Assembly: GCF_030408635.1 (NCBI RefSeq)
Contig: NZ_CP047198.1
Location: 1,612,001 to 1,676,000 of the forward strand
Source of the DNA: Corynebacterium coyleae
GTDB taxonomy: Bacteria > Actinomycetota > Actinomycetes > Mycobacteriales > Mycobacteriaceae
Length of the DNA: 64,000 nucleotides
Reading direction: 5' to 3'
Part shown: positions 35,029-44,176 of the stretch, in pieces
Layout: each line of letters opens with the position of its first letter
Position numbering within the stretch: position 1 is the first letter of the stretch
The notes under the pieces: model-generated
What the model saw: only the letters and a program-made list of their open reading frames with translations
Databases searched by the model: none
What the model was told of the DNA's origin: nothing
Translations under genes and position numbers: made by a program

Positions 35029-37446
35029 CTATGCCGACCGCTCGGCGAGCACGCGCCCTGTTGCGGTGTCGCACTTTGCGAGCTCTGACGGGGTGCCCGA
35101 AGCCACAACTTGTCCGCCGTCGGCGCCAGCGCCGGGGCCCATCTCGATGACACGGTCCGCCTGCGCGATCACGGAGACGTCATGCTCGACCACGATCACG
35201 GTTTGGCCCGCTTCGACGAGGCTGTTGAGTTCCTTGACTAGCAGTGAGATGTCGGCGGGATGCAGGCCGGTGGTGGGCTCGTCGAGGAGGTACACGGTGT
35301 AGCCCCGGCGCGAGTTGCGGGAGCGCTGCAACTCGGTGGCGAGTTTGATGCGCTGTGCCTCGCCACCGGACAGTTCGGGCGCGCCCTGGCCGAGGCGCAG
35401 GTAACCCAGCCCCACGGCTTGCAGAGTTTCGACGGCGCGCAGGATCTTCGGTTCGTCGGCGAATACGTCCGCGGCTTCGTCGACGGTCAACTCCAGCACC
35501 TGAGCGATGGTGAGGCCCTCCCAGGTCACTTCGAGGGTTTCGTCGTTGTAGCGTGCACCGCCGCAGTCGGGGCAGGTGGTGTACGAGCCGGGCAGGAACA
35601 CTAGCTCGACTTCGATCTTGCCGGCACCGCCGCAGGTCGGGCACTGTCCTTGCTTGACGTTGTAGGAAAAGCGCGACACGCTCCATTTGCGTCGCTTTGC
35701 TTCGTCGGTTGCGGCGAAGAGTTTGCGCACGCCGTCGAAGAGTCCGGTGTAGGTGGCCAGGGTTGACCGCGGGGTGCGCCCGATCGGCTTTTGGGTAATT
35801 TGCACGACGCGGGTGACAGCGTCAAAGCCATCATGCTTATCGACGCCCCACTCGCCCTCCTGTCCCACCTCATCGTCTTCATCAACAACGGTAGAGGCGG
35901 CGTCGCGAAGGACACCGGCGAGAACGGTGCTGACCAGCGTCGACTTGCCTGAACCAGACACACCAGCCACGGCGGTGAACTGCCCCATCCCAAACGACAC
36001 ATCCAGGCCGTCGATGGAGCGGGCCGAGACACCGGACAGGGAAAGTTCGCCGGTTGCGGCGCGGGGGTCGTCGTTAAGCGAGAGCTTGCGGTTGGCAAGC
36101 GCGCGGGCAGTTGGCGCATCGCCGGAGTATTCGCTGGTGGGGCCGGAATAGACCACTTCGCCGCCGCGCTCACCCGCGAGCGGCCCGACGTCGACGAGCC
36201 AGTCAGTCTGGGCAACGAGTTCCATGTCGTGTTCCACCAAGAGAACGGAATTGCCTGCGTCGATGAATCGGCGGCAAATATCCAGCACCGCACCGCGCTC
36301 GGACGGGTGTAGGCCCGCTGACGGCTCGTCGAGCACATACGCCACACCGAACAGTCCGGAGCGCAGCTGCGAGGACAAACGGATGCGCTGCAACTCACCC
36401 GCGGACAACGTGGGCGCGGGCCGATCCAGGCTCAAGTGCGCAAGGCCCAAGTCGAGTGCGGACTGCACCGCGGGCAAAATCTGTTTGAGCAGCAAGTCTT
36501 CGGCGGAGCCCTCCGAGGGCTTCTGTGCCGCGAGTACCTCATAGACACGGTCGAGAGGCAAGGCGCCGAGCTCGTCGATGGGCATGCCAGCATAGGTAAC
36601 CTTGAGTGCTTCCGGGTTGAGGCGACGGCCGTGGCAGGTCTCGCAGACGCGTGACTCCATGTAGGACAGCACGCGTTTGCGCAGGGTATCGGACTGTGTT
36701 TCGGCGAGTGTATTGGTCAGATACGACGCCACAGATCGCCAGGTGCCTTTGTAGTTTCGCTGGATCTGGTCCGCGCCGCGCAAGGGTTTCACGGTCACCA
36801 CGGGGCGCTCGTCGGTGAACAGGATCCAGTCACGGTCCTTGTTCGGCAGATCCTGCCAGGGTGAATCGAGGTCGTAGCCCAGCGTCTGCAAAATGTCGTG
36901 GAAGTTCTTACCTGCCCACGCGCCAGGCCAGGCTTTAATCGCGCCCTCCTCGATGGATAGCGTCGGGTCCGGCACCATCGACTCTTCGGTTGGCTCGTGC
37001 ACGACACCTGTGCCCTGGCACGTCGGGCACATGCCTTCCGGCGTGTTGGGCGAAAACGAGTCGGAGTACAGCCCCTTCGGGTTATCGCCAGCGCGCGAGT
37101 ACAGCAGGCGGATGCTGTTGGACAGCGCCGAGACCGTCCCCACCGTCGAGCGCGCCCCGCCCCCGGAGGTGGACTGTTCGAGCGCCACGGTCGGCGGCAG
37201 TCCCTCAACCGCGCCGACCTGCGGGTCTACTGCAGAACCAATCAGGCGACGCGCAAACGGCGCCACCGACTCCAGGTAGCGCCGTTGTCCCTCCCCGTGG
37301 ATGGTGCCGAACGCCAGCGACGACTTGCCGGAGCCTGACACCCCTGTCACCGCAACGAGAGTGCCGCGTGGGATATCCACGTCCACATTGCGCAGGTTGT
37401 GTAGGTGGGCATCGCGTACTTGGATTCCGGCATGTGTTTCAGGCAT
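35029..37446 (-). CDS. UvrA2-type (class II) excinuclease ATPase subunit homologue
   Basis: The product has about 805 residues, shorter than UvrA (about 950), with two ABC ATPase halves. Walker A motifs are GVSGSGKSSLAFGTIHGEGQ and GVSGSGKSTLVSTVLAG. Signatures are LSAGELQRIRLSSQL and LSGGEAQRIKLATEL. Zinc modules are CPTCQGTG, CETCHGRRLNPEALKV and CPTCGGAGK with CPDCGGARYND. Class II proteins lack the UvrB-binding insert and have been linked to DNA damage or drug tolerance. The ATG at 37446 is 18 bp after pyk; a GTG at 37452 is possible. Confidence 0.9.
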   Translation of the reverse strand: MPETHAGIQVRDAHLHNLRNVDVDIPRGTLVAVTGVSGSGKSSLAFGTIHGEGQRRYLESVAPFARRLIGSAVDPQVGAVEGLPPTVALEQSTSGGGARSTVGTVSALSNSIRLLYSRAGDNPKGLYSDSFSPNTPEGMCPTCQGTGVVHEPTEESMVPDPTLSIEEGAIKAWPGAWAGKNFHDILQTLGYDLDSPWQDLPNKDRDWILFTDERPVVTVKPLRGADQIQRNYKGTWRSVASYLTNTLAETQSDTLRKRVLSYMESRVCETCHGRRLNPEALKVTYAGMPIDELGALPLDRVYEVLAAQKPSEGSAEDLLLKQILPAVQSALDLGLAHLSLDRPAPTLSAGELQRIRLSSQLRSGLFGVAYVLDEPSAGLHPSERGAVLDICRRFIDAGNSVLLVEHDMELVAQTDWLVDVGPLAGERGGEVVYSGPTSEYSGDAPTARALANRKLSLNDDPRAATGELSLSGVSARSIDGLDVSFGMGQFTAVAGVSGSGKSTLVSTVLAGVLRDAASTVVDEDDEVGQEGEWGVDKHDGFDAVTRVVQITQKPIGRTPRSTLATYTGLFDGVRKLFAATDEAKRRKWSVSRFSYNVKQGQCPTCGGAGKIEVELVFLPGSYTTCPDCGGARYNDETLEVTWEGLTIAQVLELTVDEAADVFADEPKILRAVETLQAVGLGYLRLGQGAPELSGGEAQRIKLATELQRSRNSRRGYTVYLLDEPTTGLHPADISLLVKELNSLVEAGQTVIVVEHDVSVIAQADRVIEMGPGAGADGGQVVASGTPSELAKCDTATGRVLAERSA

Positions 37447-37464
37447 GCCCACCAGGGTAACGCG

Positions 37465-38889
37465 TTAGGGGTTTCGCGTGTCCTCGCCGAGTTGGTGCAC
37501 GAGGATCGTGTTGGTAGTACCGGCGACGCCTGGCGGGGTGCCTGCAACGACCACCATGGTGTCGCCTTCGTGGTACTGGTCCATGGCCAGCAATTGCTTG
37601 TCCACAACTTTGACCATCTCGTCGGTGCTGTTGACCTCATCGCACAGGAACGTCTCCGCACCCCAGGTCATGGCCAATTGCGAACGCACCTGCTGCACCG
37701 GTGTGAAAACGAGCAGTGGCAGGTCCGGGTGCAGACGCGCCACGCGGCGTGCAGTATCGCCGGAGGTCGTAAACGTGACAATGGCACGCGCGTTGAGTCG
37801 CCGCGCAATGTCGTTCGCCGAGTAGGACACCACGCCACGCTTGGTGCGCGGAATGTGGTTCAGCGGCGGGACGTTGCCCATCGTTTCCGCAGAACGCACG
37901 ATGCGGCTCATGGTGCGTACCACGTTGTGTGGATCCACGCCGACGGATGTCTCGCCGGACAGCATCACGGCATCCGCGCCGTCGAGCACCGCGTTGGCTA
38001 CGTCGGAGGCCTCCGCACGGGTGGGGCGGGAGTTCTCAATCATCGAGTCGAGCATCTGCGTAGCGACGATCACCGGCTTCGCATTCTCACGCGCAATCTG
38101 AATCACACGCTTCTGCACAGCCGGCACCTGCTCGAGCGGGATCTCCACACCCAGGTCACCACGAGCGACCATCACGGCGTCGAACGCAAGGATGATGGAT
38201 TCCAGAGCGTCGACTGCCTCGGGCTTTTCCAGCTTTGCGACGACCGGAACGCGCCGGCCCACCTCATCCATGATCTCGTGCACGAGATCGACATCAGACG
38301 GCGAACGGACGAACGACAACGCGATAATGTCCACGCCGAGCTTCAGCGCGAACCGCAGATCTTCCTTGTCCTTCTCGCTCAGTGCAGGCACGGAGATGTC
38401 CATACCGGGAAGCGACACGCCCTTGTTGTTCGACACCGGGCCGCCTTCGGTGACGCGACAGACTACGTCGTTGCCGTCGATGTCGGTGCAGACGAGGCCG
38501 ACCTTGCCGTCGTCGACAAGCAAACGGTCCCCCGGCTTCGCATCCTTGGCCAGCTGCTTGTACGTCGTAGACACACGGTCGTGCGTACCCACGACATCGT
38601 CGACGGTGATGCGGACGGTTTCGCCCGTCTCCCAGTAGGTTTTGCCGTCGCCTTCAAAGCGGCCAAGGCGAATCTTCGGGCCCTGCAAGTCCGCCAAAAT
38701 GCCGACCGCATGGCCGGTCTCATCGGTGGCTTCGCGCACCCAACGGTAATTCTGCTCGTGATCCGGGTAATCGCCGTGCGAAAAGTTCAGGCGCGCAACA
38801 TCCATGCCGTCGCGCACGAGCCCCACGATCGCATCCTTGCTGGCCACAGCGGGACCGAGCGTACAAACGATCTTCGTTTTCCTATCCAC
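37465..38889 (-). CDS. pyk: Pyruvate kinase
   Basis: The 474-residue product converts phosphoenolpyruvate and ADP to pyruvate and ATP. Landmarks are [30 protein letters not shown], the active-site Lys block [30 protein letters not shown] and [11 protein letters not shown] chose the GTG at 38889 because AGGTGAGG lies 9 nt upstream and the family starts there. The start overlaps the lgt stop by 8 bp, as in other corynebacteria where lgt-pyk are adjacent. Confidence 0.97.
   Translation of the reverse strand: MDRKTKIVCTLGPAVASKDAIVGLVRDGMDVARLNFSHGDYPDHEQNYRWVREATDETGHAVGILADLQGPKIRLGRFEGDGKTYWETGETVRITVDDVVGTHDRVSTTYKQLAKDAKPGDRLLVDDGKVGLVCTDIDGNDVVCRVTEGGPVSNNKGVSLPGMDISVPALSEKDKEDLRFALKLGVDIIALSFVRSPSDVDLVHEIMDEVGRRVPVVAKLEKPEAVDALESIILAFDAVMVARGDLGVEIPLEQVPAVQKRVIQIARENAKPVIVATQMLDSMIENSRPTRAEASDVANAVLDGADAVMLSGETSVGVDPHNVVRTMSRIVRSAETMGNVPPLNHIPRTKRGVVSYSANDIARRLNARAIVTFTTSGDTARRVARLHPDLPLLVFTPVQQVRSQLAMTWGAETFLCDEVNSTDEMVKVVDKQLLAMDQYHEGDTMVVVAGTPPGVAGTTNTILVHQLGEDTRNP
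38506..38521 (+). repeat. Interspersed motif copy GCCGTCGTCGACAAGC
   Basis: Lies in pyk and encodes LLVDDG, a conserved stretch, so this copy may be fortuitous. Confidence 0.3.
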
Positions 38890-39841
38890 GTTTTCCAACC
38901 TCACCTTCGTAGGCTTCTCGCGTGTCTTCCACCGCAACACGGTACTCCGGATTATCCTCTTCTGCCGTGGACGGTGCGTTGTAATCCGGATCGACCTCTT
39001 CCGGGGTCTCGCGCCCCTTCGGTGTGCGCATGAACATCACCACCGCGATGATGAACAAGATTGCGGTCATCCAGGTGTTGACGCGCAGGCCGAGGATGAG
39101 CGTGGCTTCGTCGCTACGCATCAGCTCGATGAAGAACCGGCCAAGGGTATAACCCGCGACATAGAGCCAAAACACGCTGCCATGGCCAAGGCGCCGGCGG
39201 CGGTCAATCCAGATGAGCAGGAAGAACACCGCAACGTTCCAGATCAGCTCGTAGAGGAACGTCGGGTGCACGCTCGCGATCACCTCACCGGTGGACCGGC
39301 CGGTCAGCGGCGCGAACTCCCCCGCCTCGTTGACGCGGTAGTAAATATCCAGCGCCCACGGCACATTGGTTTCGGCCCCATAGAGCTCCTGGTTGAAGTA
39401 ATTGCCCAACCGGCCGATGCCTTGGGCGAGAATCACCGTCGGCGCAACTGCATCCGCAAGTGGCGCGAACGGAAGGCCCTTGCGGCGCATCATCACCCAC
39501 ACGCACAGGGTTCCCAGCGCGACTGCGCCGATGATGCCCAACCCACCCGAGGTGATGTCGAAGGCCTTCCACGGGTTCTTGCCCTCACCGAAGTACTTAT
39601 CGTAATCCGTGATCACGTGGTAAAGGCGCCCGCCGATAATGCCGGTCGGGATAATCACGATCGCTGCATCCCAGATCGTCTCCGGATTACCACCGCGGGC
39701 CTTGTAGCGACGCAGGGAAATCAACAGCGCGACAACAATGCCCGCCATGATGCACAGCGCATAGGCACGAATCGGAATCGGTCCGAGCTGCCACACCCCC
39801 TGCGGCGGGGAAGGAATGTTTGCCAGAAGTGTTGTTTGCAC
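38882..39841 (-). CDS. lgt: Prolipoprotein diacylglyceryl transferase
   Basis: Lgt attaches diacylglycerol to the lipobox Cys of prolipoproteins at the membrane. The protein of about 319 residues has seven predicted membrane segments. It contains the signature [37 protein letters not shown], and [16 protein letters not shown]. The C-terminal 50 residues are acidic and cytoplasmic. The start could be GTG 39841 or TTG 39847; neither has a clear ribosome-binding site. Substrates in this window include the lipoproteins at 44964 and 61735. Confidence 0.95.
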   Translation of the reverse strand: MQTTLLANIPSPPQGVWQLGPIPIRAYALCIMAGIVVALLISLRRYKARGGNPETIWDAAIVIIPTGIIGGRLYHVITDYDKYFGEGKNPWKAFDITSGGLGIIGAVALGTLCVWVMMRRKGLPFAPLADAVAPTVILAQGIGRLGNYFNQELYGAETNVPWALDIYYRVNEAGEFAPLTGRSTGEVIASVHPTFLYELIWNVAVFFLLIWIDRRRRLGHGSVFWLYVAGYTLGRFFIELMRSDEATLILGLRVNTWMTAILFIIAVVMFMRTPKGRETPEEVDPDYNAPSTAEEDNPEYRVAVEDTREAYEGEVGKRG

Positions 39842-39859
39842 GCCCAACAGTGTGCCAGT

Positions 39860-40678
39860 TTAATTCCGCGATGGACAGGCTGGGTGCTGTCCCGCGGCCG
39901 CCAAAGAGCGGGTTGCCTCGTACACATCGCCAGACGCCATCACAGCCTCCGCTGCCAACACGGCATCCGCACCACACGCGGCGGCGTCCATCAGGTCACG
40001 CGGAGTGGTCACACCACCCAGGCTGATCTTGATCACTTCGGTGGGAAGCCCCGGCGCGATATCCGCAAAGGCGTTGCGGTTGAGGTCGTTGGTGTCAAAG
40101 GTCCAGGAGTTCACCGCGATCACACTCACGCCGGCCTTAAGGGCCCGATCCGCCTCCGCTGGCGTGCGCACCTCGGCCACACCGACCATGCCCAGCGATT
40201 CCACTCGGTCCAGCAGTGCCTCCAGGCGCGGCTGTTCGAGGATGCCTACCTGCAGCGGGAGCATGTCGGCGCCGTAGCAGCGGGCCTCGTGGATCTGGTA
40301 CGGGTCGACGATGACATCGCGACACACCATCGGCAGGCTTACGGCTGCGCGGGCGTTGGCCAGATCTGCCAGGGAGCCGTCGAAACGCAGCCGCTCTGTC
40401 TGGCAAGCGATGAGGTGGGCGCCACCGCGCTCGATGTCTTGGGCAACCGACTCGATCGAGCGTCTGCCTACCGCGGTTGGGCCAAAAACTGGCGAGTTGC
40501 GTTTGATCTCCACGATGACCCCGCAGCCGTGGCGCAAAAGTGCTGCTTTAGCATCGCGGGTTGGGGGCATGTCGCGCGAGCGGGCCTTGATTTCCTGGAA
40601 CGGCACGACCGCTTCGCGTTTTTCGACATCACGGAGCACACCAGCGACAACGTTTGATACTGCGCTCGGTGCCGACAT
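39860..40678 (-). CDS. trpC: Indole-3-glycerol-phosphate synthase homologue lacking catalytic residues
   Basis: The 272-residue TIM-barrel protein is clearly IGPS-related: VIVEIKRNSPVFG, DVIVDPYQIHEARCYGAD, DLNRNAFADIAPGLP. However, compared with E. coli or Sulfolobus TrpC, the general-acid Lys (RKDF/CKDF block) is Arg120 in CRDV. The Arg of NNRDL/NSRDL is Trp192 in NSWTF. The catalytic Glu-Ser of SESGI is Leu220-Gly221 in SLGGV. Glu57, Lys59, Glu169 and Asn190 remain. I infer a paralogue without normal IGPS activity. The frame is intact and sits in the TIGR02234-trpC-lgt-pyk string. The symbol reflects homology only. Confidence 0.8.
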   Translation of the reverse strand: MSAPSAVSNVVAGVLRDVEKREAVVPFQEIKARSRDMPPTRDAKAALLRHGCGVIVEIKRNSPVFGPTAVGRRSIESVAQDIERGGAHLIACQTERLRFDGSLADLANARAAVSLPMVCRDVIVDPYQIHEARCYGADMLPLQVGILEQPRLEALLDRVESLGMVGVAEVRTPAEADRALKAGVSVIAVNSWTFDTNDLNRNAFADIAPGLPTEVIKISLGGVTTPRDLMDAAACGADAVLAAEAVMASGDVYEATRSLAAAGQHPACPSRN

Positions 40679-40701
40679 GCGCCTACCTCCAGGTGATACG
40701 G

Positions 40702-40717
40702 CCTATAGCGCTATAGG
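40702..40717. promoter_or_regulatory. Perfect 16-bp palindrome upstream of the trpC-like gene
   Basis: CCTATAGCGCTATAGG lies right after the stop of the TIGR02234 gene and 24 bp before the trpC-like ATG. It could be an operator overlapping a TATAGC or TATAGG -10 element, or an RNA hairpin. Confidence 0.5.
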
Positions 40718-41383
40718 TTAGCGGTTGCCCTGCGTAGGACGAAAATCCTCGTCACCAGTTTCGGTCGGGTCGATATCCGCGTCGAGCGCATCCCACATCA
40801 CGCGTCCGGAATCCGGCTCCTCTTTCAGGTCGTGACGGATGGTTTCTTTGCGCACAGCTTCCTTCTCGTATTTGTGTTGCTTCGGCGCATCCTCGCCAGG
40901 CTTGACGACGAGCATCGCACCGCCAATCACCCCCAGCACACATCCCACGATCGTGAGTACTGGGCCTACCACAGCAACGTCGGCGGCGGTGATCTCCGCC
41001 CAGTTCGCAATAGCAGCGGAGGACGTATCCGTGGCTGCCTGTTCCGCCCCTGCCGTCAAGATGGCGTGGATACGCTCATGGTCAGCACCACGCGCCAGAA
41101 GCGCTGCTGCTGGGATGACAGCAGCAGCGGCGGCGAGCGCGCAAATTCCGCCGATAACACGACGACCGACCTTGCGCAACGCAAACGCGGCAATCGCACC
41201 GGCGAGCAGCAGCACCGCCACTGCGGTGATCTCGGTGGACCACTCCGCGCCGGTGATGGTTGCTACACCTTCGCCGGAGAGGTCGTCGTTGTACTTCGCG
41301 GTCACCCAGTCCATGCGGGAAAAGCCCCACATCACCGCACCCGCCACACCGAGCAGCAGTGCACCGGTTTTGTTCTTCTTCAT
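40718..41383 (-). CDS. TIGR02234 family (Trp-region-associated) membrane protein
   Basis: The 221-residue protein has four hydrophobic segments (about residues 7-24, 52-70, 77-97 and 136-160) and an acidic cytoplasmic tail ending DEDFRPTQGNR. The start MKKNKTGALLLGVAGAVMWG and the GADWSTEITA-like segment match the actinobacterial family found next to trpC and lgt. Its function is unknown. It is 17 bp downstream of the IMPase gene. Confidence 0.8.
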   Translation of the reverse strand: MKKNKTGALLLGVAGAVMWGFSRMDWVTAKYNDDLSGEGVATITGAEWSTEITAVAVLLLAGAIAAFALRKVGRRVIGGICALAAAAAVIPAAALLARGADHERIHAILTAGAEQAATDTSSAAIANWAEITAADVAVVGPVLTIVGCVLGVIGGAMLVVKPGEDAPKQHKYEKEAVRKETIRHDLKEEPDSGRVMWDALDADIDPTETGDEDFRPTQGNR

Positions 41384-41399
41384 CTAAAGCGTCCTTCCG

Positions 41400-42188
41400 C
41401 TACTTTGCAACCATCTGGATCGCATCGAGCACAGTACGATGCGCACGCGGTGTACCGATAACCACACCGGCGGTGGTCGGAGTCCATTCCGAACCATCAA
41501 ACGCGCTTGCGTTCGCCCCTGCACTGCGCGCCAACAACACACCAGCTGCGTTATCCCAGATGTGCGGGGAAAAACTGACCGCAGCCTGGTAGATCCCCTG
41601 CGCGACGAAGGCCAGGTCAACGCCGACCGATCCGCTGATGCGCGGCCGCAGGTGCGAATCCGTGAGTGCGCCTGCCAAGTCGAGACGGAACGATGCTGGG
41701 TATCGCTGCCTATCCGCCGAGGCCAACGAGCCAATCCCGACCTGCTCCGCAGCGGAAGTCAGCGCACCAACCGGTGGCAAGGCGTTGCCGTTGAGGTGCA
41801 CGGGCTCGCCATCGACCGCGGTGAGGCGCATGTTCAGCAGCGGCGCATCGGTAATCGCTGCGACCGGTTTTCCACCAAGCAGCAGCGTGCACAGGATGGC
41901 GCAGTTCGGATTGCCGGACGAGTAGTTCGACGTACCGTCGATCGGGTCAACAACCCAGCACGCCTCCGGATCAAACGACCCGCCTTGTTCCTCGCCGTAC
42001 ACCGCAATGCCAGTCGTGTCCGTCAGACGCTTGCGCAACAGCTTCTCAATGATCAGATCAGCCTCTGTGGCAAAGTCGCCGGCCCCCTTGCGCAGTGCAG
42101 GAGCAGCCCCCACTTTGTCGACGAATACCTCACGCGCCTCATCAACCGCGCACAATGCAGCATCAAGCAGCTCCGCCGGCTTATGCAT
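41400..42188 (-). CDS. impA: Inositol-monophosphatase family phosphatase (ImpA/HisN-like)
   Basis: The 262-residue product has the IMPase metal sites intact: GEEQGG (Glu-Glu), WVVDPIDGTSNYSSG (Asp-Pro-Ile-Asp-Gly-Thr), and the late HIWDNAAGVLLARSAGA with WD. Substrates may be inositol-1-phosphate, histidinol phosphate or other small phosphomonoesters. In C. glutamicum the equivalent impA lies between hisA and hisF, which are missing here. GGAGGTG precedes the ATG, which overlaps the hisH-like stop by 8 bp. Confidence 0.88.
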   Translation of the reverse strand: MHKPAELLDAALCAVDEAREVFVDKVGAAPALRKGAGDFATEADLIIEKLLRKRLTDTTGIAVYGEEQGGSFDPEACWVVDPIDGTSNYSSGNPNCAILCTLLLGGKPVAAITDAPLLNMRLTAVDGEPVHLNGNALPPVGALTSAAEQVGIGSLASADRQRYPASFRLDLAGALTDSHLRPRISGSVGVDLAFVAQGIYQAAVSFSPHIWDNAAGVLLARSAGANASAFDGSEWTPTTAGVVIGTPRAHRTVLDAIQMVAK

Positions 42189-42834
42189 GAGACACCTCCG
42201 GCTGCAGCTGCTGCACCCAGTTGCCCAGCACGCTCACACCAACCTCACCGGACATGGCTGGGTCGAACGCCATCGCCCACAATGGCCCATTTTCTACAGC
42301 GGCAAGGATGCGCTCGCCGTTGATGTCTGCCCAAGACAGTTTCGGGTAGGCGATGAAGTCATCCTCTGCCAACGGGAACGACTTCACGGCTTGTGGCGCG
42401 TCGAAGAACACGTCTCCAACAATTCCGGCCAGCAGCTTCGAACCATCTGCCGCCACGACGGGGTACTCCCCCGCTTCAAATGCTGCCTCCACAACTTGGC
42501 CCGGCCACTCCCCAAGCCCTGGTGTGGTGCGGCTGCCGGTCACGGCGTCGTCGAAAAGCACGTGCATTCCAGTGCCGACCGCAAGCAGTGCCCTACCCCC
42601 TGCCAGACGCTGGCCTACGATGCGATCCCCTTTGATGCGCTTGATCGCCGCAGCAGCGTCTACAAACGATGCCCCACCAGGCAAGACAAGACCGCTTGCC
42701 TGCACAGCCTTGTCGGGGTCAGTGGTGGCAAAAGCATCAGCACCTGCATTCGCCAAAGCACTGACAAGGCTGGTGGTCTCACTGCCGAAGTAATCAAGTA
42801 CCGCGACTGTCGGGCTTGCCGGGGTGTTCGTCAT
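42181..42834 (-). CDS. hisH: HisH-like protein with the glutaminase triad lost
   Basis: The 217-residue protein aligns to the glutaminase subunit of imidazole-glycerol-phosphate synthase: VAVLDYFGSE, GLVLPGGASF, RIVGQRLAGGRALL, GLGEWPG, AAVENGPLW and GVSVLGNW. The nucleophile Cys of the GICVGMQ elbow is Gly87 (AVGTGMH). The His and Glu of FHPEKSG are Asp191 and Ala193 (FDPAMSG). The HMGWN block is not recognisable. It therefore cannot hydrolyse glutamine by the known mechanism. HisF, its partner, is not encoded nearby. The frame is intact and embedded in the operon, so a non-enzymatic or new role is likely. The symbol marks homology only. Confidence 0.85.
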   Translation of the reverse strand: MTNTPASPTVAVLDYFGSETTSLVSALANAGADAFATTDPDKAVQASGLVLPGGASFVDAAAAIKRIKGDRIVGQRLAGGRALLAVGTGMHVLFDDAVTGSRTTPGLGEWPGQVVEAAFEAGEYPVVAADGSKLLAGIVGDVFFDAPQAVKSFPLAEDDFIAYPKLSWADINGERILAAVENGPLWAMAFDPAMSGEVGVSVLGNWVQQLQPEVSHA

Positions 42835-42861
42835 GGTTGCGTAGTGTATCCGCTCCCCCGA

Positions 42862-44175
42862 TTACTGGTTCTTCGGCTGCTTCTTATTCTTCGACGGATA
42901 ACGACGCGGCGCCTGCACAGCCTTCAAACGAGCCGACAGATTGTTAACTTCCACCACACGGTGGCGGCCCAACTGACGGTCAAGCAACGTGACAATCAGC
43001 CCAATCGCGATGACACCGGATGCGATGCCGAACATCGGCGCGAACGCCATCGTGGCAATGAGCATGCCGTAGAAGGTAGAACCCAGGCCCGTCCCGCCGT
43101 CGAAAGCAATGTTCCAGATAGCAGAAGCTTCCGAGGTCTTCGAGCGCGGCAGGCGGTAGAACATCATGGTCAGTGCCTCGTTTTGCACCGCGCCGAAGCC
43201 TGCGCCGTAACACAGGGCGGCCAGCAGCATGGTCCAAACCGGTAGCTCAAGCGCCAAGATGGCTGCCATGAGCAACACGCCGAGTGCACAAAGGACCTGG
43301 CATGGGATGAGCACGGTGCCAGGCTGCCCACGACGGTCCATGATCTTGCCTGCCGTGTAGCGCGAGATCATCGACGCAAAGTTCATCACGCCGAGCATTA
43401 CGCCGCCCATCGCGGCACCCGTGGCCGGGTCGAGATCACGCATGGAGACCGGCAAGAAGTTCGTGATCGCACCGTAAGCAGTGGTCACAAACATCAACGC
43501 GAGTGCCGGCACGAGCACCAGATGCCACATGGGCACATGGACCATGTTTGTGGTCTCTGGCTCGGGATCCGGTGGTGGAATAGCAGGGATCGCCGCACAG
43601 GCAATGAGCGAGATGCCACCGATCGATGCGGCGATAATATACACGGCGTCGTACCCAATCCTGTCCACCAGGGCTAAGCCCGATGGCAGCGCAATCATCT
43701 GAGCAAGGCCGACAACACCACCGAAAATTCCCGTGGCACTGCCGAGCAGGCGCAGCGGTACCAGCTCCGCGATAATCGCCGCTTCAGCCACGGACAATGC
43801 ACCGAAGCCGATGCCACGAATCGCACTAACCGTCAGCAGCGGCGCTGCATCCATGCCGATGATGTACCCCAACGCCGGGATACCCAGAAGCATTGAGGCC
43901 ACTGCCATGATGATGCTGTAGCCGAACCTCCGCAGAGCCCACGGCGTACAAACCTGCGTGAGCACTGTTGCCAGCATGAACACACCAGTGGACAGCCCGG
44001 CAAGGGATGCAGACTGTCCGGCATCGATGACGGCTGTGGGCACTACCGGCAACAGAAGCGACCAGGCGGCGAAGGCGGATGCAACGGCGACGAGCACCGG
44101 GATCAAACCACGGGCCCGCCACACATTGGTTAGCGAATCAACCTCGTCGCGGGTAAGGGGCCGAACTCCGAACAT
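42862..44175 (-). CDS. Major facilitator superfamily transporter
   Basis: The 437-residue protein has 12 predicted membrane segments in two halves, with the MFS loop RRFGYSIIMAVASML and a matching second-half loop KIMDRRGQPGTVLIP. A basic C-terminal tail ends RYPSKNKKQPKNQ. The substrate is unknown. In C. glutamicum an MFS gene holds the same position in the his cluster, so an amino acid or peptide substrate is possible, but this is inference. It is 27 bp upstream of the hisH-like gene and 1 bp after the small membrane gene. Confidence 0.87.
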   Translation of the reverse strand: MFGVRPLTRDEVDSLTNVWRARGLIPVLVAVASAFAAWSLLLPVVPTAVIDAGQSASLAGLSTGVFMLATVLTQVCTPWALRRFGYSIIMAVASMLLGIPALGYIIGMDAAPLLTVSAIRGIGFGALSVAEAAIIAELVPLRLLGSATGIFGGVVGLAQMIALPSGLALVDRIGYDAVYIIAASIGGISLIACAAIPAIPPPDPEPETTNMVHVPMWHLVLVPALALMFVTTAYGAITNFLPVSMRDLDPATGAAMGGVMLGVMNFASMISRYTAGKIMDRRGQPGTVLIPCQVLCALGVLLMAAILALELPVWTMLLAALCYGAGFGAVQNEALTMMFYRLPRSKTSEASAIWNIAFDGGTGLGSTFYGMLIATMAFAPMFGIASGVIAIGLIVTLLDRQLGRHRVVEVNNLSARLKAVQAPRRYPSKNKKQPKNQ

Positions 44176-44176
44176 C

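Noticed and set aside
42181-42834. Calling the hisH-like gene a pseudogene
   Set aside because: The frame is complete, has family-typical length, retains fold blocks and is translationally coupled to impA; loss of catalysis alone does not make it a pseudogene.
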